The notes under the pieces are model-generated. The model was not told the origin of the DNA and did not search any database. It saw only the letters and a program-made list of their open reading frames with translations. From Pseudomonas lalucatii (lineage in GTDB: Bacteria; Pseudomonadota; Gammaproteobacteria; Pseudomonadales; Pseudomonadaceae), in NCBI RefSeq assembly GCF_018398425.1, contig NZ_JADPMV010000002.1:1054001-1118000 (forward strand): a DNA stretch of 64,000 nt, read 5' to 3'. Of the stretch, positions 58,188-64,000 are shown piece after piece. Position numbers and translations under genes: made by a program. Every line of letters starts with the position of its first letter. The first letter of the stretch is position 1.

Positions 58188-59386
58188 GGCGTTTCCCTCC
58201 TGCCGGAGATGTTGACCAACCGCACCGTGCTGGAGAACACATGGCGCTTGAAGCCATCATTGAACGGGCCGAGCGTGGTGGCGCCCAGGTTGTAGGTCTT
58301 GGCATCGGTGTAGCCAGGGGTAGTCGTCAGGTTGCGCACTAGCACATGGATCTTCACGGCCACGGCGTTGGTCAACTGCGCCACAGTGCACGGACTGGCC
58401 GTGGTACAGCGGACGAAGTCACCGTCTATGCTGCCATCGCCGCGATTGGTGGGCGTTGTTCGAGTGGACGGGTCGGCCCAGTCGATAGCCGCGGTGTAAT
58501 CCACTGCGGCGCCGGTCTTGCTCAGGTTATCTACCCCCAGCTCGACCCGGAATCCTTCGATACCTTCGATCAATGCTTGTGCCGGAAGGTGCTTTAGCTC
58601 CCCACTAACCGTATCTAGATCGAACCTGGAACGCATCAGGGTGGGAATGCCGTCGCCCGGGGTAACCGAGAAATTGCGGATGTAATAGATGCTGGAGATG
58701 AACTTACGCTTGGGTGCAAAAAGGGTCGAGGCCGGGTCGGCGCAGCTTGCCAACCCCGCCGGCACAGTCGTGCGCGGGTGGAGGGTGAAACCGTTGGTGT
58801 CGAGCACATAGGCCCCTACGTCATCCCCACAGAATGAGGCCTGGAAATACAGTTTTCCCGCGGTATCCGCCTCGCAGCCGGCCACGCCTGGGGCGCAGGT
58901 TTCCGCATGACGAACCACCAGCACATCGGTGCTTGCCTGAGGATTCGCTACCACTCCGGCACAGTTTCCTGGAACGCCATCCTGCTCATACGCCTGTACC
59001 GAAATGCCCAGGAGATTGGTTATATAAGCAGGATTCCACGAAGCGTAAGCTGCACAAGGATCGGGAGCCGCAGTAGGCACATCGCCGGGAGCCGCATTCT
59101 CGGCCAAATCATCGAACTGAGGGATATAACCGTTCCAGAAGCCAGCATGGGCAAGATCCCCCTGCAGCAACTGGATCGCGAAACGCCCGTTTTCGATCTG
59201 AATATTGGTCTTGGCCATCTCGTCGTTGGTGCGAGTCAGGTCGAGAAATAGCGTCAGCACCGCCCCCATGATCAACAAACTGATGACCATGGCGACCATC
59301 AACTCGATCAAACTGAAGCCGCACTGGGCACGCAGGCCAATGGCGCAGGCACTGCTCTTCCACTGGAGTGCTGGTGAATGTGTCAT
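58184..59386 (-). CDS. Minor pilin PilW type (operon 2)
   Basis: PilW-like prepilin of 400 residues, longer than the operon 1 copy. A leader of about 23 residues precedes FSLIELMVAMVISLLIMGAV (Glu5 present), then NIQIENGRFAIQLLQGDLAH. The mature protein is cysteine-rich, with about seven cysteines in the central part. Its start overlaps pilV by four bases. Confidence 0.88.
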   Translation of the reverse strand: MTHSPALQWKSSACAIGLRAQCGFSLIELMVAMVISLLIMGAVLTLFLDLTRTNDEMAKTNIQIENGRFAIQLLQGDLAHAGFWNGYIPQFDDLAENAAPGDVPTAAPDPCAAYASWNPAYITNLLGISVQAYEQDGVPGNCAGVVANPQASTDVLVVRHAETCAPGVAGCEADTAGKLYFQASFCGDDVGAYVLDTNGFTLHPRTTVPAGLASCADPASTLFAPKRKFISSIYYIRNFSVTPGDGIPTLMRSRFDLDTVSGELKHLPAQALIEGIEGFRVELGVDNLSKTGAAVDYTAAIDWADPSTRTTPTNRGDGSIDGDFVRCTTASPCTVAQLTNAVAVKIHVLVRNLTTTPGYTDAKTYNLGATTLGPFNDGFKRHVFSSTVRLVNISGRRETP

Positions 59387-59949
59387 AGCGCGGCCACTCG
59401 CACGATAGTGGTGACAACACGGCGACAGCGATCATCCGAGCAGGTCGATCCAGCGGGGCCGTCGTAACTGTTGGCGCCACAGGCTGTCCCCGCCGCCGGC
59501 GCGGTGATGGGAGCCAGCCCCTGCCAGGCTACAGTGACCAGGTACTGACCGCTGCCGAGGGATTCCACACAGCCTCGGCCGCCGAGCATTGCACCGACAT
59601 TTCCGCCGCCGACCGTTTCCGCCGCCCCCTGCAACGCGGCACACCATTCGCTGGCATCCCTCTGCCGGCGGCTCCCTGTGTTATCCGGACAGGTCATGCC
59701 GACACCCAGCGGGCTGGCGGGCCCGTAGTTGGCACTGTAACTCGCCGCATCATTGCGATTGCTGGCGATACGGTTCGCCATATCGTTCAGCAATATCAGT
59801 GCCTGGGCTCGCTGATAGGCCTCCATCTCCGAGGTCTGCAACCGCGACTGCAACCCTGCTATCCCCAGTAAGCCGACGGAAAGAATGATGACGGTAACCA
59901 GTACTTCGATCAGCGTGACGCCGCGCTGGGTTCTGATAATTGCTCGCAT
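59383..59949 (-). CDS. Minor pilin PilV type (operon 2)
   Basis: PilV-like prepilin of 188 residues. Leader MRAIIRTQRG, then VTLIEVLVTVIILSVGLLGI with Glu5, and AGLQSRLQTSEMEAYQRAQA as in other PilV proteins. Six cysteines lie in the globular part. It starts 7 bases after the pilE-like gene. Confidence 0.9.
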   Translation of the reverse strand: MRAIIRTQRGVTLIEVLVTVIILSVGLLGIAGLQSRLQTSEMEAYQRAQALILLNDMANRIASNRNDAASYSANYGPASPLGVGMTCPDNTGSRRQRDASEWCAALQGAAETVGGGNVGAMLGGRGCVESLGSGQYLVTVAWQGLAPITAPAAGTACGANSYDGPAGSTCSDDRCRRVVTTIVRVAAL

Positions 59950-59956
59950 AGATGCT

Positions 59957-60349
59957 TCACCACTTCGCTGCAGGGGTCTTGACCCCTTGACTGTTGAGCG
60001 TCAGATCCCCATCGCTGGCCTGCGCCCCTATTGCCGCGAAAGTGATGGTGAAGGTCGGCGGCGTAGCGGCGTTATCTGCGGCGACGGTCACGGTGTACTT
60101 ACCTGTCAGGTCGCCAGACAACGTGTAATTAAGTTGCGCCGCCGTGGTTGCATATGCCCGATTCGCCAGCAGAAATTGCTGCTGACGATTGGCGATGTCC
60201 ATCATCTGCGCCTGCGCGGCGGCGCGATTGCTCTTGAGGATGTATTCCTGATAGTTCGGGTAGGCGATCGCGGCCAGAATGCCGATGATCGCGATCGCGA
60301 TCATCAGTTCGATCAGACTGAACCCACGCTGCTCGGCTCGCTTCACCAT
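59957..60349 (-). CDS. Type IV pilin, PilE type (operon 2, first gene)
   Basis: Prepilin of 130 residues from the ATG at 60349 (GAGGGAAC before it). Leader MVKRAEQRG, then [20 protein letters not shown] with Glu5, [20 protein letters not shown] and a short C-terminal domain without cysteines. It opens operon 2 (pilE-pilV-pilW-pilX-pilY1-fimT). It is longer than the short PilA and could itself be a filament subunit. Confidence 0.88.
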   Translation of the reverse strand: MVKRAEQRGFSLIELMIAIAIIGILAAIAYPNYQEYILKSNRAAAQAQMMDIANRQQQFLLANRAYATTAAQLNYTLSGDLTGKYTVTVAADNAATPPTFTITFAAIGAQASDGDLTLNSQGVKTPAAKW

Positions 60350-60508
60350 GTTCCCTCTCGCAGTCCGTTTATCCAGATGCCCTACCACTGGACGGTAGGG
60401 TACAAATCATTGCGCTCGAATACCGTCGATCAGTACGGTGTTTCGACGGTTGGCGTTTTTCCACGTCTGAGCGGCTAATCGCTCCTTAGCGAAGAAGCAC
60501 GGCCATCC

Positions 60509-60532
60509 GCTTGCAAAATTCGATCTGCAAGC
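60509..60532. promoter_or_regulatory. Inverted repeat in the divergent region between operon 2 and the lone fimT gene
   Basis: GCTTGCA, 10 bases, TGCAAGC: a perfect 7-bp inverted repeat about 160 bases upstream of operon 2 and 110 bases upstream of the plus-strand fimT-like gene. It is operator-like by position and symmetry. The 295-base region holds no gene. Confidence 0.35.
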
Positions 60533-60644
60533 TAGAGCTTATAGGCCTCCCGCAGAAAAGCCCCGGACCACACGACAACCGTAGCCGGAGCGGAGACGAC
60601 CGGCCCCTTGCCAGGATGGCAGGGAACAACTCGCGCAATAAGGC

Positions 60645-61169
60645 ATGGATGCCATGAACCTTCGTACTCGCGGCTATACCCTTCATGAGCTGCTCAGCTC
60701 GCTTGCCATTGTCAGCCTGCTGCTCGGCATTGCCGTACCGGAGGCCCAGCGGTTCAGGGCCAACCAACAGTTGGCCAGCGCCAGCAATACGCTGGCGACG
60801 AGCCTTGCCTTGGCGCGCAGCGAATCGATCAAACGGCAGCGGCCGGTGCTGATCGACAATGGGGATGGCGACTGGGCCAGTGGCTGGCAGGTATTCGTAG
60901 ATCTGAACAACAACGGCCAAGCGGATGGCGGTGAGTCGATACTTAGGCAGGACGCGGCCCTCCCCTCGGGCGTCATCGCCAAAGGCAATACGCCCGTCAG
61001 GCGCTATATCCGCTACACCCCGCTCGGCAACGCGCAACTCCTGGGCGGCGCCTTTCAGGCCGGCACCCTGACCATCTGCCACGCGTCCGGCGGCCATGCG
61101 ATACGGCGCCTAGTACTGAGTGCGAGCGGAAGACTCCGTCGCAGCCAGGGCGCAGCCGGCTCTTGCTAG
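60645..61169 (+). CDS. Lone FimT/GspH-family prepilin-like protein
   Basis: Prepilin-like protein of 174 residues. The likely cleavage is after TRG and before YTLHELLSSLAIVSLLLGIA, keeping Glu5 but with Tyr at +1 in place of the usual Phe. The GspH domain follows (SNTLATSLALARSESIKRQR, then GWQVFVDLNNNGQAD). ATG 60645 or 60654 could be the start. It is divergent from operon 2 and convergent with ispH, in the position of the monocistronic fimT of P. aeruginosa. FimT proteins in other bacteria bind DNA in transformation. Confidence 0.85.
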   Translation: MDAMNLRTRGYTLHELLSSLAIVSLLLGIAVPEAQRFRANQQLASASNTLATSLALARSESIKRQRPVLIDNGDGDWASGWQVFVDLNNNGQADGGESILRQDAALPSGVIAKGNTPVRRYIRYTPLGNAQLLGGAFQAGTLTICHASGGHAIRRLVLSASGRLRRSQGAAGSC

Positions 61170-61181
61170 AGGGCAATCCCT

Positions 61182-62126
61182 TCAGACTTGCTTGACCCGC
61201 AACTCCTTCGGCATGGAGAACGTCACGTTCTCCGGCCGGCCGGCCAGCTCGCTCTCCCCGGCCGCACCCCAGGCCTGCAGCTGGGCGACCACGCCGCGCA
61301 CCAGCACCTCCGGTGCCGAGGCGCCGGCGGTGATGCCGATGCCGTGGATGCCGTCGAACCATTCGCGCTTGAGGTCCTCGGCGCCGTCGATCAGGTAGGC
61401 CGGGGTGCCCATGCGTTCGGCCAGCTCGCGCAGGCGGTTGGAGTTGGAGCTGTTGGGGCTGCCGACCACCAGCAGCACGTCGCATTCGGCCGCCAGTTGC
61501 TTGACCGCATCCTGACGGTTCTGCGTGGCGTAGCAGATGTCGTCCTTGCGCGGCCCGCCGATGCCGGGGAACTTGGCACGCAGGGCGTCGATCACCCGGC
61601 TGGTGTCGTCCATCGACAGGGTGGTCTGGGTGACGAAGGCCAGGGCCTCGGGGTTGCGCACCTGCAGCCTGGCCACATCCTCCTCGTCCTCCACCAGGTA
61701 GATGGCGCCGCCGTTGCCGGCGTCGTACTGGCCCATGGTGCCTTCCACTTCCGGGTGGCCCTGGTGACCGATGAGGATGCACTCGCGACCCTCGCGACTG
61801 TAGCGCACCACCTCCATATGCACCTTGGTCACCAGCGGGCAGGTCGCGTCGAACACCTTCAACCCGCGCCGCGCGGCCTCGTTGCGCACCGCCTGGGACA
61901 CGCCGTGGGCGCTGAAGATGACGATGACGTCGTCCGGCACCTGGTCCAGCTCCTCGACGAACACCGCGCCGCGGGCCCGCAGGTCCTCGACCACGAACTT
62001 GTTGTGCACCACCTCGTGGCGCACGTAGATCGGCGGGCCGAACACCTTCAGGGCGCGGTTGACGATCTCGATGGCACGATCGACGCCGGCGCAGAAGCCG
62101 CGGGGGTTGGCGAGTTTGATATGCAT
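61182..62126 (-). CDS. ispH: 4-hydroxy-3-methylbut-2-enyl diphosphate reductase (IspH/LytB)
   Basis: Last step of the MEP isoprenoid pathway, forming IPP and DMAPP with an iron-sulfur cluster. It has 314 residues. Cluster cysteines lie in [11 protein letters not shown] (C12), [11 protein letters not shown] and, near the C-terminal half, [16 protein letters not shown]. It follows fkpB in the ileS-lspA-fkpB-ispH order. Confidence 0.97.
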   Translation of the reverse strand: MHIKLANPRGFCAGVDRAIEIVNRALKVFGPPIYVRHEVVHNKFVVEDLRARGAVFVEELDQVPDDVIVIFSAHGVSQAVRNEAARRGLKVFDATCPLVTKVHMEVVRYSREGRECILIGHQGHPEVEGTMGQYDAGNGGAIYLVEDEEDVARLQVRNPEALAFVTQTTLSMDDTSRVIDALRAKFPGIGGPRKDDICYATQNRQDAVKQLAAECDVLLVVGSPNSSNSNRLRELAERMGTPAYLIDGAEDLKREWFDGIHGIGITAGASAPEVLVRGVVAQLQAWGAAGESELAGRPENVTFSMPKELRVKQV

Positions 62127-62200
62127 GGGCGTGAATCTCGGCGCGAAGCAGGAACTGGGAGTGTAACGCCGCCCGCAGGCGACGGGCGAATGGCCGGGCA

Positions 62201-62224
62201 GAGGGACCGGCGTTCCGGTCCCTC
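62201..62224. terminator. Hairpin between fkpB and ispH
   Basis: A perfect 10-bp stem GAGGGACCGG/CCGGTCCCTC with loop CGTT, 8 bases past the fkpB stop, extended by flanking CCGGG/CCGGG-type pairing. No T-run; it may attenuate rather than stop read-through into ispH. Confidence 0.55.
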
Positions 62225-62232
62225 GCCGGGCG

Positions 62233-62670
62233 TCAGAGCGCCTTGACCTCGATGATCTGCACTTCGAAGTTGAGGGTCTTGCCGGCCAGCGGATGGTTGA
62301 AGTCGATGGTCACCTGGCTCTCGTCGAAGGCCTTGACCACCCCCGGCAGCTCGGCGTTGGCGGCGTCGTTGAAGATCACCAGCAGCCCCTCGGACAGCTC
62401 CATGTCCTGGAACTGCGCGCGCGGCATCTGCTGCACGTTCTGCGGATTGGGCTGGCCGAAACCCTGCTCCGGCAGCACCTGCAGGGTACGCTGGTCACCG
62501 GCCTTGAAGCCGAACAACGCGGTTTCGAAACCGGGCAGCAGGTTGCCGTCGCCGACCCTGAAGGTGGCCGGTGCTTTGCCTTCGGTGCTGTCCACCACCT
62601 CGCCGTTTTCCAGCTTGAGGGCGAAATGTAGGGTGACTTCCTTGTCCGGGCCGATGCGTAGGTCAGTCAT
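62233..62670 (-). CDS. fkpB: FKBP-type peptidyl-prolyl cis-trans isomerase (SlpA/FkpB type)
   Basis: Cytosolic proline isomerase and chaperone of 145 residues. The FKBP core is visible ([18 protein letters not shown], then [18 protein letters not shown]), with the IF-domain insertion. The ATG at 62670 gives [12 protein letters not shown] and overlaps the lspA stop by eight bases. Confidence 0.93.
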   Translation of the reverse strand: MTDLRIGPDKEVTLHFALKLENGEVVDSTEGKAPATFRVGDGNLLPGFETALFGFKAGDQRTLQVLPEQGFGQPNPQNVQQMPRAQFQDMELSEGLLVIFNDAANAELPGVVKAFDESQVTIDFNHPLAGKTLNFEVQIIEVKAL

Positions 62671-63172
62671 GGGCGAGGTCTCCGGACTTGTTGCTCTTGA
62701 ACATATCCAGCGCCAGGAGGATGGCGCCGAGGGTGATGGCGGCGTCGGCGATGTTGAACGCCGGGAAATACCAGCGGTGCTGCCAGTGCACCAGGATGAA
62801 GTCGACCACATGGCCGAGCAGGACGCGATCGACCAGGTTGCCCAGAGCACCGCCGAGCACCAGGGCCAGCGCCACGGCCAGCCAGGTCTCCTCGGGCTTG
62901 AGGCGCTTGAGCCAGATCACCAGCACCACGCTGACCACCAGCGCGATGGCGGCGAAGAACCAGCGCTGCCAGCCGGACGCGCCGGCCAGGAAGCTGAAGG
63001 CGGCGCCGGTGTTGTAGGCCAGGGTCCAGCTGAAGTAGCCGGGAATCACCACCACCTGCTGGTACAGGGTCAGCACGTCCTCGACATACAGCTTGCTGGC
63101 CTGATCGGCCGCAAACACCAGCAGACTCAGCCACAGCCAGGCCAGCCGCCCGAAACGCCCGGCATTAGGCAT
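62663..63172 (-). CDS. lspA: Lipoprotein signal peptidase (SPase II)
   Basis: Inner-membrane aspartyl peptidase that removes prolipoprotein signal peptides. It has 169 residues and four membrane helices. Catalytic aspartates are in GNLVDR and FNIADAAI. The ATG at 63172 ([10 protein letters not shown]) overlaps the ileS stop by eight bases. It would process BamD, among others. Confidence 0.96.
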   Translation of the reverse strand: MPNAGRFGRLAWLWLSLLVFAADQASKLYVEDVLTLYQQVVVIPGYFSWTLAYNTGAAFSFLAGASGWQRWFFAAIALVVSVVLVIWLKRLKPEETWLAVALALVLGGALGNLVDRVLLGHVVDFILVHWQHRWYFPAFNIADAAITLGAILLALDMFKSNKSGDLAHD

Positions 63173-64000
63173 AGTGGCGAACCTCGCCGGCGCCTTCGAT
63201 GTTGTCCACGCAACGGCCGCATATCTCCGGGTGCGCGGCGTGGCTGCCGACGTCCTCGCGGTGGTGCCAGCAGCGCCCGCACTTGGCGTGGGCGGACTTG
63301 ACCACCTTGAGCTTGAGGCCGGCCACTTCGGTGTCCACCGCGTCCTGCGGCGCACTGGCCAGCGGCGCCAGACTGGCGGTGGAGGTGATCAGCACGAAGC
63401 GCAGCTCGTTACCCAGCTTGTCCAGGTCGGCGATCAGGCTGTCCTCGGCGTACACCGTCACCTCGGCCTGCAGGTTGCCGCCGATGGCCTTGGCGCTGCG
63501 CTGGTTCTCCAGCTCCTTGTTCACCGCCACCTTGACTGCCATGACCCGCTCCCAGAACGCGCGGCTCAGCTCGAAGCCCTGCGGCAGCTCGTCGAGGCCC
63601 TGGTACCAGCCGTTGAGCATGACCGACTCGTTGCGCTCGCCCGGCAGGTACTGCCATATCTCGTCGGCGGTGAAGGACAGGATCGGCGCGATCCAGCGCA
63701 CCAGCGCCTCGGCGATGTGGAACAGCGCGGTCTGGCAGGAGCGCCGCGCCACGCTGTCGGCGGCGGTGGTGTACTGGCGGTCCTTGATGATGTCGAGGTA
63801 GAAGCCGCCCAACTCCTGCACGCAGAAGTTGTGCACCTTCTGGTAGACGTTCCAGAAGCGGTAGCTGTCGTAGGCCTCCTCGATCTCGCGTTGCAGCAGC
63901 AGGGCGCGGTCGACCGCCCAGCGATCCAGGGCCAGCATCTCGGTGGCCGGCAGCAGGTGCTGCGCCGGGTCGAAGCCGCTGAGGTTGGAGAGTAAAAAGC
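63165..64000 (-). CDS. ileS: Isoleucyl-tRNA synthetase, C-terminal part (cut by window edge)
   Basis: Only the last 278 codons are present. They cover the anticodon-binding domain ([20 protein letters not shown]) and the C-terminal zinc finger with cysteine pairs CGRCWHH and ICGRC. The ileS-lspA overlap is the usual arrangement. The catalytic domain lies outside the window. Confidence 0.96.
   Translation of the reverse strand, partial: FLLSNLSGFDPAQHLLPATEMLALDRWAVDRALLLQREIEEAYDSYRFWNVYQKVHNFCVQELGGFYLDIIKDRQYTTAADSVARRSCQTALFHIAEALVRWIAPILSFTADEIWQYLPGERNESVMLNGWYQGLDELPQGFELSRAFWERVMAVKVAVNKELENQRSAKAIGGNLQAEVTVYAEDSLIADLDKLGNELRFVLITSTASLAPLASAPQDAVDTEVAGLKLKVVKSAHAKCGRCWHHREDVGSHAAHPEICGRCVDNIEGAGEVRHYA

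Overview
This window is a chromosomal core segment of a high-GC member of the Pseudomonadaceae (Pseudomonas sensu lato). From memory, gene content and order closely follow the block that runs from speC through ampDE, nadC, pilABCD, coaE, ndh, clpB, bamD and pilSR to the minor pilins, ispH, fkpB, lspA and ileS in P. aeruginosa and P. putida. There is no insertion sequence, prophage, rRNA operon or CRISPR array. Both ends cut genes: a TonB-dependent siderophore receptor on the left and ileS on the right.

Layout. (1) 1-18982 holds the receptor with a Fur-like site, ornithine decarboxylase (speC), release factor 3 (prfC), the fructose PTS operon fruI-fruK-fruA divergent from its regulator fruR across a near-perfect Cra/FruR operator, a TatD hydrolase, a chemoreceptor, ampD-ampE, a DUF1631 protein and nadC. 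(2) 18983-26621 is the major pilin locus: a three-gene ABC exporter cassette, a secreted Cys-rich protein, a very short pilA with a sigma-54 promoter, and divergent pilB-pilC-pilD. (3) 26622-39653 is mostly housekeeping: coaE, yacG, an orphan ECF-type permease, DUF1780, MOSC and DUF3094 proteins, ndh, a periplasmic binding protein, a tRNA-Asn/Pro/Lys operon, a frameshifted DUF1631 paralogue, a PilZ protein, clpB, pgeF and rluD. (4) 39677-39940 is a striking noncoding nested inverted repeat upstream of bamD. (5) 40067-47242 holds bamD, nadE, a PP0621-like gene, the pilS-pilR two-component system and thiO. (6) 47300-61169 carries two complete, tandem minor-pilin/PilY1 operons in the same orientation plus a lone FimT-like gene. 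(7) 61182-64000 is ispH, fkpB, lspA and ileS.

The most interesting system is the type IV pilus. The gene at the pilA position encodes only 61 residues (52 after PilD cleavage), which is little more than the N-terminal assembly helix. It is followed 18 bases later by a gene for a secreted, six-cysteine protein of 148 residues, and a terminator closes this two-gene unit. This is the layout of the split PilA-N/PilA-C pilins known from Geobacter, here in a Pseudomonas background. It sits beside an ABC exporter cassette reminiscent of the Myxococcus pilGHI genes, and with two non-identical sets of minor pilins and PilY1 tip proteins in the same window. PilS/PilR and the sigma-54 site explain how the short pilin is likely controlled. 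That the two minor-pilin sets serve different pilus forms is inference.

All calls come from reading the sequence and from remembered family features. No database search was run.
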